48,265 nucleotides of DNA from CAYVDH01 sp964450355 (GTDB taxonomy: Bacteria; Bacteroidota; Bacteroidia; NS11-12g; UBA955), in NCBI GenBank assembly GCA_964450355.1, contig CAYVDH010000008.1, positions 1-48,265 of the forward strand, given 5' to 3'. Positions 40,832-48,265 of this stretch are shown in pieces (the stretch's first letter is position 1; the number at the start of each line of letters is the position of its first letter). The translations under genes were made by a program, and so were the position numbers. The notes beneath the pieces are model-generated. The model ran no database searches, had not been told where the DNA came from, and worked only from the letters and a program-made list of their open reading frames with translations.

Positions 40832-43800
40832 ATGAAGCTAAAATATTTAATTTTTATATGTTTTTTATTACTTGGTTTACAAGTTAAGGCCCAACCCTTA
40901 ATTTTAGGAACAACATCCGAGGGTGGTTCTGCTTTTGGTACAATTTTTAATCAGGATATAAATTATCAAAATTTTAATACCACACACAGTTTTAGCGGTA
41001 TATCAGGAAGCAATCCTATATACACTACTTTAGTGGAGGCTAATAATGGTTTATTATATGGTTTAACATCCAAAGGAGGTAAATTTGACCAAGGTGTATT
41101 ATTTAGTTATCATACTCAAACTAAAGTTTATACTACTTGGATACATTTTAATAAATCAGATATTGGTGCTGAACCTAGAGGGTCGTTAATAAAAACTTCC
41201 GATGGAAACCTATGGGGGATGTGCAGTGTTGGTGGTAAAAATAATGCTGGGACACTATTTGTTTTCAATCCAACAACGAATAGTTTAACTAAAAAACACG
41301 ATTTATCGTCTTCAAATGGCAGCGCACCATTTGGTAATTTATGCCAATTCAATCAAAAACTTTATGGCATAACTTATCAAGGAGGAGCTAGTAATTTAGG
41401 CGTTTTGTTTTCTTACAATACCCAAAATGATTCTTTCACCAAAATAATTGATTTTAATGGCACAAATGGTCAAAATCCCTTTGGTAGTTTAATTTTAGCT
41501 AATAACAATAAATTGTATGGCATGACCTACCAAGGAGGTACTTTTGGACAAGGAATTATTTTTGAATTCAACCCTCAAAATGATAGTTTTAAAAAGAAAA
41601 AAGATTTTAACTCAAGTATCACAGGTTCTAACCCTTATGGAAATTTATTGCAAGCACAAAATGGAAATTTTTATGGAATGACATTTTTAGGTGGAGCTAA
41701 CAACAATGGAAGCATTTTTGAATACAATCTACAAAATGATTCTTTAAAAGGTATTTTTAGTTTTAGCTCTTCATTAGGAACTGGGCAAAATCCTTATGGT
41801 AATTTAATAGAATTATCAAATGGCAGATTTTTGGGAACTACCATCCAAGGTGGTTCTAACAATGGAGGTACTCTTTTTGAATGGAACAATCATCTTAAAT
41901 CTTATCAAATATTGCATTCATTTTCAAATTCTTTAAATGGCAGAAATCCTCAAGGTTCATTAATAAAACACAGCAATGGAAATTTATATGGGCTAACCAA
42001 TAGAGGAGGTCAAACCAGTTTCGGGGTGTTGTTCGAATGGGATACTTTGAATAAAACAATGACCAAAAGAATAGATTTGAATATCATACCAAATGGCGGT
42101 TTTCCTTTGAGTAATTTAAGTGAGTTTTCTATGAATTACGAATTGTATGGAACTAGCAGAAACGGTGGAAATAATAATTCAGGCACTATCTATCAATTGA
42201 ATTTAGAACAACAAAAATACAATAAACTTCATGATTTTAATTCCATTACAGATGGGGCAAATCCTCAATGTCAAATGACTGAAACCTCCAATAATAAATT
42301 TTATGGAGTAGCTTTAAATGGGGGGAGTCAAAATAGTGGAACCTTATTTGAATACAATCCTAAAGATTCAGTTTTTACTAAAAAAATTGACTTTGATGGA
42401 TTGAATTTAGGTAAAAATCCGTATTCAAAATTGAGCATTTTTAATGACAGTATCTTGTTTGGCATGACCTCAATTGGAGGGATAGATGATTATGGAGTTA
42501 TATACAAATACAATGTCAATCAAAATACAATTCAAAAGGTTTTAGATTTTGACGATACTTTTTCAGGAAGCAATCCACTTAATTCACTGTTTTTAGCTTC
42601 TGATAATGTTTTTTATGGCACTACTTTTAGTGGCGGACAAAATGAATTAGGTGTTTTATTTAAATTTAATCCCTCCACTTTGTCATTCGAAAAATTGATA
42701 GATTTTAATGGATTTGGAAATGGCAGCTATCCTCAGTCTTCTTTAATTGAAATCGATAAAAAATTATATGGTACCACACGTTTTGGAGGAAATAATAATG
42801 ATGGAGTATTGTATGAGTTCAATTTACAGAATTCAAGTTTAACCATATTGCAACATTTTGAGGACAGCATTGGAATTCAGCCTACAGGCGAACTATTGAA
42901 TTTACAAAATAAAACCATAAGTGGCACTTGTTTTTTAGGAGGTAAAAATGGAGTAGGTTCAGTATTCGAGTATCAATTAAGCAATCAAAAACTATCAGCT
43001 AAACATCATTTTAATATTGAAAATGGCAGCAAACCTATGAGTGGTTTAATTAAAACTTGTATTCCTTACAGAGATACTATTCATATCTCCACTTGCGATA
43101 CTTTTAAGCTTTATAGTGGTAAACGATATGTTACAGTATCCAGTATTTTTAATGATACTTTAATTTCAAACTTAGGATGCGATAGCATTTTAACCATTCA
43201 TTTAACCATTCGAAAATCCAGTTCTTCAACTTTAAATGCAGAAGTTTGCCAATATTATACTGATCCTCTAGGCGAATCATTAGATAGTTCAGGGGTGTAC
43301 ATTTATCGTATTTCCAATTATCTAGGTTGTGATAGTGTCATTACCTTGAATTTAAAGGTAAAAAATTCATCAAGTTTTCATGAATATACTACATGCGATA
43401 CCTTTATTGCAGCCAATGGCACTGTGTACAAAACCAGTGGAAATTATGCCGTAACAATCCCTAATTATTTAAATTGTGACAGCACTATACATTTTAATTT
43501 AAAGGTTTTAAAGTCTAATAGTCAACTTAACATTGCAACTTGTTTTAATTACCAATTACCTAATGGCATCATTGTAGATACCTCAGGAATTTATAAGGTT
43601 ACGATTAAAAATTATAGAAATTGCGACAGTCTTATCACTTGTATTGTTAATATTACAAAACCTAACCTTACTATCACATACAACAACTCCGAATTGGTGT
43701 CTTTAGAAGATAATTGTACCTACCAATGGTATAATTGTGAAACTAAAACAGCGATATTAAATGCTAATAACAAAGAATTTAAACCATTAGTAAACGGACG

Positions 43801-44131
43801 ATATGCAGTCATTATCAATAAAAATAATTGCATAGATACATCCAATTGTGTTGTAGTTAATAATCTAAAAATTAATGAGAAATTAATCACAGATGGGATG
43901 ATTCATTTATACCCAAATCCCAACAATGGCATTATACAAATAGAAGCAATAAATAGCCTACTTTTCAAAGCAGTATTATACAATTGCGTAGGCAAAGAAA
44001 TCAAAACTTTTAATTTAACAAGTAAAAACAAGGCGGAAATAAATATTACTGAATACGAAAACGGAGTATATTTCATTAAAATAGAAAGCTTAAATAAAAC
44101 AACAACTTTTAAAATCAATAAAATCAATTAG
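40832..44131 (+). CDS. 1099-aa GloVer-repeat T9SS surface protein
   Basis: Signal peptide (ending LQVKAQ near 21). Then at least 13 copies, plus a partial first one, of the GloVer-type tandem repeat, YG(T/M/L)T-x2-GG-x5-G-x-(L/I)F-x2-N, spaced about 50 residues over 22-735; such repeats are thought to fold like a beta propeller. About 740-960 hold four copies of a Cys-pair unit (TCDTF ... SGxY ... NYxxCDS). A PKD-like region follows, and a T9SS type-A sorting domain ends it (about 1012-1099: IHLYPNPNNG, ENGVYFIKIESLN). Likely a surface-exposed binding protein. A G+C-rich repeat begins at the last base of its stop codon. Confidence 0.88.
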   Translation: MKLKYLIFICFLLLGLQVKAQPLILGTTSEGGSAFGTIFNQDINYQNFNTTHSFSGISGSNPIYTTLVEANNGLLYGLTSKGGKFDQGVLFSYHTQTKVYTTWIHFNKSDIGAEPRGSLIKTSDGNLWGMCSVGGKNNAGTLFVFNPTTNSLTKKHDLSSSNGSAPFGNLCQFNQKLYGITYQGGASNLGVLFSYNTQNDSFTKIIDFNGTNGQNPFGSLILANNNKLYGMTYQGGTFGQGIIFEFNPQNDSFKKKKDFNSSITGSNPYGNLLQAQNGNFYGMTFLGGANNNGSIFEYNLQNDSLKGIFSFSSSLGTGQNPYGNLIELSNGRFLGTTIQGGSNNGGTLFEWNNHLKSYQILHSFSNSLNGRNPQGSLIKHSNGNLYGLTNRGGQTSFGVLFEWDTLNKTMTKRIDLNIIPNGGFPLSNLSEFSMNYELYGTSRNGGNNNSGTIYQLNLEQQKYNKLHDFNSITDGANPQCQMTETSNNKFYGVALNGGSQNSGTLFEYNPKDSVFTKKIDFDGLNLGKNPYSKLSIFNDSILFGMTSIGGIDDYGVIYKYNVNQNTIQKVLDFDDTFSGSNPLNSLFLASDNVFYGTTFSGGQNELGVLFKFNPSTLSFEKLIDFNGFGNGSYPQSSLIEIDKKLYGTTRFGGNNNDGVLYEFNLQNSSLTILQHFEDSIGIQPTGELLNLQNKTISGTCFLGGKNGVGSVFEYQLSNQKLSAKHHFNIENGSKPMSGLIKTCIPYRDTIHISTCDTFKLYSGKRYVTVSSIFNDTLISNLGCDSILTIHLTIRKSSSSTLNAEVCQYYTDPLGESLDSSGVYIYRISNYLGCDSVITLNLKVKNSSSFHEYTTCDTFIAANGTVYKTSGNYAVTIPNYLNCDSTIHFNLKVLKSNSQLNIATCFNYQLPNGIIVDTSGIYKVTIKNYRNCDSLITCIVNITKPNLTITYNNSELVSLEDNCTYQWYNCETKTAILNANNKEFKPLVNGRYAVIINKNNCIDTSNCVVVNNLKINEKLITDGMIHLYPNPNNGIIQIEAINSLLFKAVLYNCVGKEIKTFNLTSKNKAEINITEYENGVYFIKIESLNKTTTFKINKIN

Positions 44132-44238
44132 GGCGTATCCCTATCGGGTCGTTCTGTTCGCTATTACTCCTCGTTCCTGCCTTCAATCAAAACTTCACTG
44201 CGGGGTAGCCGCTTCCATCACTTACGCTTGCTTACGCC
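44131..44238 (+). repeat. G+C-rich REP-like interspersed element
   Basis: This is a block of about 54% G+C (59 of 110 bases counted by hand for 44131-44240) in DNA of about 30%. It starts GGGCGTATCCCTATCGGG and ends near CTTACGCC; GGCGTA at 44132-44137 can pair with TACGCC at 44233-44238, closing the element. Internal hairpins include CCC-TATC-GGG and GCGG-GGTAG-CCGC. It has no open frame. I recall similar GGGCG...CCATCACTAACGC elements scattered in Bacteroidota intergenic regions; this is memory, not a search. Confidence 0.65.
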
Positions 44239-44267
44239 AGAGCATTAACGGAGGGATTAATTTGACA

Positions 44268-44306
44268 TAAAAAAAAAGTTCTAATTGAAATTAAAACACT
44301 TTTTTT
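44268..44306. terminator. likely bidirectional terminator
   Basis: AAAAAAAGT (44271-44279) and ACTTTTTTT (44298-44306) form 9-bp arms around inner TAATT/AATTA complementarity, with T-runs on both strands. It lies between the convergent GloVer gene and the 44313 gene. Confidence 0.6.
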
Positions 44307-44312
44307 GGCTAA

Positions 44313-44723
44313 TTATATAGCTCTCATTTTATTTCCTTTTGGATCATGGGTCAGTTCTGCCATTCCCAAAGCCTCCATCAATGGAGGAACATACATGCCA
44401 AATCTTCCTCTTAATCCTTTTTTTAATCCATACCAGCCTCCAACAGGATTAGACTCTGATCTACCCCAAGCTTCTACTGTTCCTTCTTTGGCTGGCTTTT
44501 GTTCATCTGCGCTGCCTAGTTCCATCCAATCACCATGTTTTTTTAACATAGCATGTAAATCTCTTAAACAATCCATGTTGTAAAGAAGCACTGTTTTACC
44601 TACTGTACATACCAGTACATCTTTGCCGTCTTTTTCATCCACATGCATGGTGTAATCACTTGTCAAAGGCGGAGTTTTTAACGCTAATGGTTTTTCTTTA
44701 GTTCCAATTTTATTTTTCATCAT
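44313..44723 (-). CDS. conserved small protein of unknown function (DUF6855-like)
   Basis: The 136-aa soluble product is dense in conserved-looking blocks: GTKEKPLALKTPPLTSDY near the N-terminus, LVCTVGKTVLLY, LHAMLKKHGDWMELGSADE, EGTVEAWGRS, NPVGGWYGLKKGLRGRFGMY and a final NKMRAI. I believe this is the family listed as DUF6855, from memory. There is no signal peptide or known catalytic motif. Its start is 4 bp after the end of the upstream lipoprotein gene, so the two form a minus-strand operon. Confidence 0.75.
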   Translation of the reverse strand: MMKNKIGTKEKPLALKTPPLTSDYTMHVDEKDGKDVLVCTVGKTVLLYNMDCLRDLHAMLKKHGDWMELGSADEQKPAKEGTVEAWGRSESNPVGGWYGLKKGLRGRFGMYVPPLMEALGMAELTHDPKGNKMRAI

Positions 44724-44727
44724 ATTT

Positions 44728-45207
44728 TTATTTTGTCATGTTTACTAATTCACCTTTGTTTATCATTTTACCTTTGTATTCAAATGAAATTTTATCAACC
44801 CTGATGTTAGGATCATTTTGATTGCATTTATCACTTGTATTTGCTTTTGATTTTAATATCACCATGTTTTTGAACGTATCTCTAGTTATTTGTCCTTTAA
44901 AAATCAAATCACAATCATTAAAATAACTTCCATAATAACCAAATTTGTTGTGAATATCTGCATCAGTAATTTCAATTGAATTGCTTTTTATTTGATGCCC
45001 CCATAAACAAGTTTCAAGTAAAAAAGTATCGTTCTTTACATTGCTATCATGGCTTTTTCTAATCACCAACAAGTTGTTTAATTCTGATACTGAATACCCA
45101 TTGAATTGAATTGGTATTTTAACAGCTTCTCCTATATGCAGCAAAAGTGTACATTTTTTTTCACAAGCCATTAGGACAATAAATAGTGTAAAAATGACAG
45201 CTTTCAT
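44728..45207 (-). CDS. small lipoprotein, function unknown
   Basis: The 159-aa product begins MKAVIFTLFIVLMACEKKC, a signal with lipobox (LMAC, Cys15). The rest is beta-rich, with cysteines in ETCLWGHQ, NDCDLIF and DKCNQNDPN. I recognise no family. It is first of a two-gene minus-strand unit with the DUF6855-like gene; nothing suggests a shared function beyond the tight spacing. Confidence 0.6.
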   Translation of the reverse strand: MKAVIFTLFIVLMACEKKCTLLLHIGEAVKIPIQFNGYSVSELNNLLVIRKSHDSNVKNDTFLLETCLWGHQIKSNSIEITDADIHNKFGYYGSYFNDCDLIFKGQITRDTFKNMVILKSKANTSDKCNQNDPNIRVDKISFEYKGKMINKGELVNMTK

Positions 45208-45355
45208 TAAACAAATATCTACATTTATTTCATATTTATAGTATTAAGTTTTTTTTACTAAATTTGTATGTGTTACAATCAACTTATTTTTTCAAAGGAA
45301 TGATTATGATTAGGAAATTCAATGCGAAAACTTTAAAATTAATAAACCTTAACAA

Positions 45356-46237
45356 GTGAGCAATAATCAGACAGACATCGATTTTTCAAACGATTTTTTT
45401 AAATTTAAAAGCATTAAAACTTATTGCAACACTGAATGGTTATACAATAACACAAAAAATTACAGAACAGTATTTGAAAAAGAAGAGTTAGCCTATGTTT
45501 ATTGTGAGTTAGCTATTTACAATAAAAAATTTGATTTAGTAGATTGGGACATGAAGTTAGACCTGCTTTGCTACGATGAATTCAATGAACAAATATGCGT
45601 ATTAAATTGCGATAGAATCATTAAAAAAGAAGATCCAATTGCCTACATCAGAGAAGGATGGGGAGTGGTTTCAAAAGGAACTTATTGGGGCAAAGGTATA
45701 TACCGATGGGAAGCTCAGGTGGAAGGCAAAACAATAGCTTTACAAACGTTTTATGTCGAAAACCAACACTATTTTTCAAAACACATTAATCCCTATTTTT
45801 CTATCATTCAGGCCAAATTGTATGAAGGGCCTGATGAAAATGTAAGTTACAACGAAAGAAATTTCACTAAAACATTTGATGTTAGAACTGTAAGATATGT
45901 ATGGATTGAGATTGAATTTTTAAATAAATTAAACTCTAAAGAACTTTGGAATGGTGAATTGTTTTTTTATTATAAATCATCTGCAGGTTTATTAAAGGGA
46001 TTTTGTACAAGATTCTTTAATGTCAATTTAGACTTAAATCATTTTTACATTGATATAGGATGGGGCAGTGATGATTTAGGTACATGGAATACGGGATATT
46101 ACTCCATTGAAGTGGTATTCATGAATACGTTAATTGCTACCATTCCTTTTGAGATATACAACAAAAAAACTTTAACAAAAACTCTGACAAAATCTTTAAC
46201 AAATTACTTTAAATTAAAAAATAAAATTAAGTTATAA
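45356..46237 (+). CDS. two-domain beta-sandwich protein related to AAA-ATPase N-terminal modules
   Basis: The 293-aa soluble product is two similar domains: about 46-136 (YCELAIYNKKFD, REGWG, GTYWGKGIYRWEAQVEG) and about 179-267 (IEIEFLNKL, GWGSDDLGTWNTGYYSIEVVFMNTLIATIPFEI). I recall this two-domain module at the N-terminus of Bacteroidota AAA-family ATPases; here it stands alone and ends in a short basic tail with a TLTK-TLTK-SLTN repeat. It may be a natural stand-alone partner or a truncated copy. Start is GTG at 45356, giving MSNNQTDIDF; no in-frame ATG fits. No enzyme motif. Confidence 0.65.
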   Translation: MSNNQTDIDFSNDFFKFKSIKTYCNTEWLYNNTKNYRTVFEKEELAYVYCELAIYNKKFDLVDWDMKLDLLCYDEFNEQICVLNCDRIIKKEDPIAYIREGWGVVSKGTYWGKGIYRWEAQVEGKTIALQTFYVENQHYFSKHINPYFSIIQAKLYEGPDENVSYNERNFTKTFDVRTVRYVWIEIEFLNKLNSKELWNGELFFYYKSSAGLLKGFCTRFFNVNLDLNHFYIDIGWGSDDLGTWNTGYYSIEVVFMNTLIATIPFEIYNKKTLTKTLTKSLTNYFKLKNKIKL

Positions 46238-46307
46238 AGGCCAATTACGAACTTTACTTTTTATAATCTATTGTTTATTTACAAACATGTATTTTATTTG
46301 TTTTAAT

Positions 46308-46646
46308 ATGAATTACAACATCAAAGTGACTAACTACATAGAAAATGCTACAGATGAACAACAAATCATACTCCATGAGATTAGAAAATTAATTCATTTA
46401 AATGTCAAAAATGCATCGGAAGATATAAAATGGAACATGCCGGTGTTTAGTCAAATAAAAAATTTTTCTTATTTACGTTTTTCCAAAAATCACATCACAC
46501 TTGGCTTTTATCACATAGATAAATTAAAAGACCCAAATAATTTATTACAAGGAGAAGGAAACACACTTAAACACATTAAAATAACTAAATTAGATAATTC
46601 ATTAAAACAACAAATTACCGATTGGTTAATTCAAGTTAGCAGTTAA
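46308..46646 (+). CDS. DUF1801-domain protein
   Basis: The 112-aa product matches the small DUF1801 (YdhG-like) fold: NYIENATDEQQIILHEIRKLI at the start in pieces, EDIKWNMPVFSQIKNFSYL, HITLGFYHIDKL, and a terminal LKHIKITKLDN helix region. Members are often annotated as hypothetical or iron-chaperone-like; function is not established. A longer frame opens at 46287 with seven extra residues, but MNYNIKV matches the usual beginning better. It is isolated. Confidence 0.8.
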   Translation: MNYNIKVTNYIENATDEQQIILHEIRKLIHLNVKNASEDIKWNMPVFSQIKNFSYLRFSKNHITLGFYHIDKLKDPNNLLQGEGNTLKHIKITKLDNSLKQQITDWLIQVSS

Positions 46647-46693
46647 GAGATAACATTTTAAAAAAATGTACAAATAGTAACAGATTAATAAAA

Positions 46694-46730
46694 AAAACCT
46701 TTTAATGACATTAAGTTGGTTTTATTTTTT
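46694..46730 (+). terminator. possible imperfect terminator
   Basis: AAAACC and GGTTTT arms (around 46694-46724) with inner TTAA/TTAA pairing and a trailing T-run to 46730. The stem is interrupted, so it is a weak call for the end of the DUF1801 transcript. Confidence 0.35.
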
Positions 46731-46785
46731 GGATTTATAAATTACATATTAGAGATAATTTATTTTTTATTAAATTTGTAAAAGT

Positions 46786-46983
46786 ATGAAAATGGACAAA
46801 ACTGTGTTTGATATGTATAAAAAAGAGGAAGAACCTACTGATTATAAGTATTGGCAAACAAAAACAGTTAGAGAACGATTAGAAGCTGCTGCTTATTTAA
46901 ACAGCATTGCTTATAATTATGACATTAACAATCCACCAAGGATGGATAAAACAGTGTTTTCAATATTTGTCAGAGAAAAATGA
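46786..46983 (+). CDS. small protein paired with a nucleotidyltransferase (antitoxin-like)
   Basis: The 65-aa product carries MDKTVF at residues 3-8 and again at 53-58, with a central YWQTKTVRERLEAAAYLN helix and a DINNPP turn. I recall a Bacteroidota family of such small proteins always next to a GGxS nucleotidyltransferase, with the same MDKTVF ends (from memory). Its stop overlaps the next start (ATGA, 46980-46983), so the two are translationally coupled. An antitoxin or adaptor role is inference. Confidence 0.75.
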   Translation: MKMDKTVFDMYKKEEEPTDYKYWQTKTVRERLEAAAYLNSIAYNYDINNPPRMDKTVFSIFVREK

Positions 46984-47429
46984 GCCACTTATTCAATACT
47001 GATTTTCAAGAATTTATTGAAGCTTTAAACACTGCGAATGTAGAATATATTCTTGTTGGAGGATATTCGGTGATTATTCATGGATACTCAAGAACAACTG
47101 GTGACATGGATATTTGGGTGAATAAAACCAAAGAAAATTATGAGAAAATTTTGAAAGCTTTTTTAATTTTTAAAATGCCAATCTTTGATATGACATTAGA
47201 AAATTTTTTAAGTTCAGAAAAAGAAGTTTTTCGTTTTGGAGTTCCACCTTCTAGGATAGATTTTATGACCAATATTTTGGGTCTTTCATTTAATGAAACA
47301 TACAGCAGGTCATACATTTATAAAGATGAAGAATTGCATGTAAGAGTTATACATATAAATGATTTAAAAACAGCAAAAAAAACATCAGCAAGACCAAGAG
47401 ACATTAATGATTTAGAAAACTTGAAGTAG
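46980..47429 (+). CDS. minimal nucleotidyltransferase (DUF6036/AbiEii-like)
   Basis: The 149-aa product has the pol-beta-type core: VGGYSVIIHGYSRTTGDMDIWV with GGYS at 27-30 and the metal-binding DMD at 42-44, and a third acidic residue in SRIDF (Asp94). It ends at a helix with HINDLKTAKKTSARPRDINDLENL, as in toxin-type and antibiotic-resistance-like nucleotidyltransferases. Such proteins can transfer nucleotides to a partner or to tRNA; the substrate here is unknown. It overlaps the small upstream gene by 4 bp. Confidence 0.85.
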   Translation: MSHLFNTDFQEFIEALNTANVEYILVGGYSVIIHGYSRTTGDMDIWVNKTKENYEKILKAFLIFKMPIFDMTLENFLSSEKEVFRFGVPPSRIDFMTNILGLSFNETYSRSYIYKDEELHVRVIHINDLKTAKKTSARPRDINDLENLK

Positions 47430-47624
47430 AATTTTGAGTAATTCAATAACGCTTAGATTTTTACCCATTTATATGGCTTTAATGTTTTAATTCATTTTTA
47501 ATTAAAACTATTTAATTGAATAGGAATTTAGAGTATTTCACCTTGTTATAACTTCATTGTTAATTTATTTTGAAATGTATTGAATTTAAATAAATTATGT
47601 TAATTTCGTTAGAAAATTAAAATT
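47430..47624. other. intergenic before the partial right-edge gene
   Basis: No gene. It contains a putative promoter with TTG (47580-47582), an 18-bp spacer and TAATTTCG (47601-47608), one mismatch from TAnnTTTG. Confidence 0.4.
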
Positions 47625-48265
47625 ATGAAATCATTAATTTATTTTAAAAGAGTAATTGTATTTTGTGTTTTTGTATGTTTATATGATAATATTGTTATTG
47701 CTCAAACTATAAAAGGTAAATATGACAAAGTAAAAGACACCTTTATTATTGACCAATACCCAGGCTATTTATCTGATTATACAATTGATTATCCTTGTGT
47801 AAATGGAAATTGTTTAGCTATAAACAATAGTAATGACTATAGATACATTATTGACTCATCTGGAAAAGTATATGAAACAGGCTATAAAAAATGGGTTAAA
47901 TGGACAATTACGAAAAATAACTATTATTTAATCTATGACTTTGACATGTCTATGTTTAAAAAAATCAAAGATTCAATTATATTAAATGAAAAAAAAGGCA
48001 AGTATTTTTTTCTAAATTCTATTGGCGATATTGATGTATTTTTAGAGTATAATTCTGATGAATACGATTCAAAATCAGTTTTTCTTGATAAGATTATTAA
48101 AATAAAAAATGGCGAAATAATTAGTGAAACTAAAAATCTAAAAATACTATTGCCTGAGTTTACACGCAATATAAATAAAAGAACAATAACCGAAAATGAA
48201 ATTTACATAAAAGATTATTTAACTCAAAAATTTTTTATTATAACTAAGCATTTAGACACCATAAA
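47625..48265 (+). CDS. partial secreted protein running off the window
   Basis: An open frame starts at ATG 47625 and remains open to the last base (213 complete codons). The product begins MKSLIYFKRVIVFCVFVCLYDN and has a likely signal peptide cleaved after IAQ (about residue 27). The mature part is polar and beta-rich (YRYIIDSSGKVYETGYKKW, KYFFLNSIGDIDVFLEYN) with one cysteine pair in YPCVNGNC. No family recognised. A near-consensus promoter with a TAATTTCG box lies 17 nt upstream. The C-terminus, which would show any sorting domain, is outside the window. Confidence 0.7.
   Translation, partial: MKSLIYFKRVIVFCVFVCLYDNIVIAQTIKGKYDKVKDTFIIDQYPGYLSDYTIDYPCVNGNCLAINNSNDYRYIIDSSGKVYETGYKKWVKWTITKNNYYLIYDFDMSMFKKIKDSIILNEKKGKYFFLNSIGDIDVFLEYNSDEYDSKSVFLDKIIKIKNGEIISETKNLKILLPEFTRNINKRTITENEIYIKDYLTQKFFIITKHLDTI

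Noticed and set aside
40832..43060. CRISPR-like repetitive DNA in the GloVer gene
   Set aside because: The repeats are coding, diverged at DNA level and in frame; no short identical repeats with unique spacers.
44305..44583. A 92-codon frame antisense to the DUF6855-like gene
   Set aside because: The conserved blocks are on the minus strand; the plus frame is a proline/serine-rich shadow.
47933..48169. A 78-codon minus-strand frame
   Set aside because: It lies wholly inside the plus-strand partial gene at 47625, which has a signal peptide and promoter.
1..48265. tRNA, rRNA, insertion sequence or prophage
   Set aside because: No cloverleaf with CCA end, rRNA-like block, transposase or phage structural gene was recognised.

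Overview
The window is AT-rich DNA (visibly about 30% GC) from the chromosome of a Bacteroidota bacterium. Five signals point there: several secreted proteins end in type IX secretion (T9SS) C-terminal sorting domains with the YPNP/FPNP motif; many genes have a Bacteroidota -7 promoter box (TAnnTTTG) just upstream of the start; the primary sigma factor is short and lacks region 1.1; the homocysteine-binding part of methionine synthase is a separate gene; and Shine-Dalgarno sequences are largely absent. Order and genus cannot be fixed by eye. I see no tRNA, rRNA, CRISPR array, transposase or phage gene.

Layout. 1-5527 is an accessory-looking block: a 941-aa protein joining an IF-2-type N-terminal domain, a cold-shock fold, helical repeats and many zinc-type cysteines; a uracil-DNA-glycosylase-like protein; and a protein built of W/KY repeats. 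5528-7985 (minus) holds a LutB-like LUD protein without its Fe-S motif, panC and a HEAT-like protein. 8144-11911 holds rpoD, pdhB, a small exported protein and an acyl-CoA dehydrogenase. 12029-13149 is a tandem pair of paralogous lipoproteins. 13216-17698 is a tightly overlapping plus-strand run: mtgA, split metH, a degenerate PAP2-like membrane protein, a PaaG-like enoyl-CoA hydratase/isomerase and a T9SS M43 metalloprotease. 17702-20460 (minus) is gmhA-dsbD. 20546-27816 holds a glucosaminidase/LysM protein, a 1403-aa T9SS adhesin-like protein and comM. fabH (minus) and glmS (plus) follow as a divergent pair.

30854-44131 is mostly cell-surface: a 1380-aa T9SS protein, a Kir-type potassium channel, an 851-aa lamin-tail-domain protein, a small beta-barrel candidate, a lipoprotein, and a 1099-aa GloVer-repeat T9SS protein. 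A G+C-rich, REP-like element abuts the end of that last gene (44131-44238). 44313-48265 holds small accessory genes: a conserved protein of unknown function, a lipoprotein, a stand-alone two-domain beta-sandwich protein, a DUF1801 protein, a toxin-antitoxin-like pair (small protein plus nucleotidyltransferase) and a partial secreted protein running off the window end.

How the genes relate. Housekeeping genes for envelope building (mtgA, glmS, gmhA, fabH, the glucosaminidase, dsbD) are interleaved with secreted giants that probably use T9SS. DsbD could supply reducing power for periplasmic thiols; GlmS and GmhA feed amino-sugar and heptose precursors. The best candidates for undescribed biology are the 941-aa protein and its neighbours, the LutB-derived protein, the small protein whose two ends repeat the same motif beside a nucleotidyltransferase, and the G+C-rich element.
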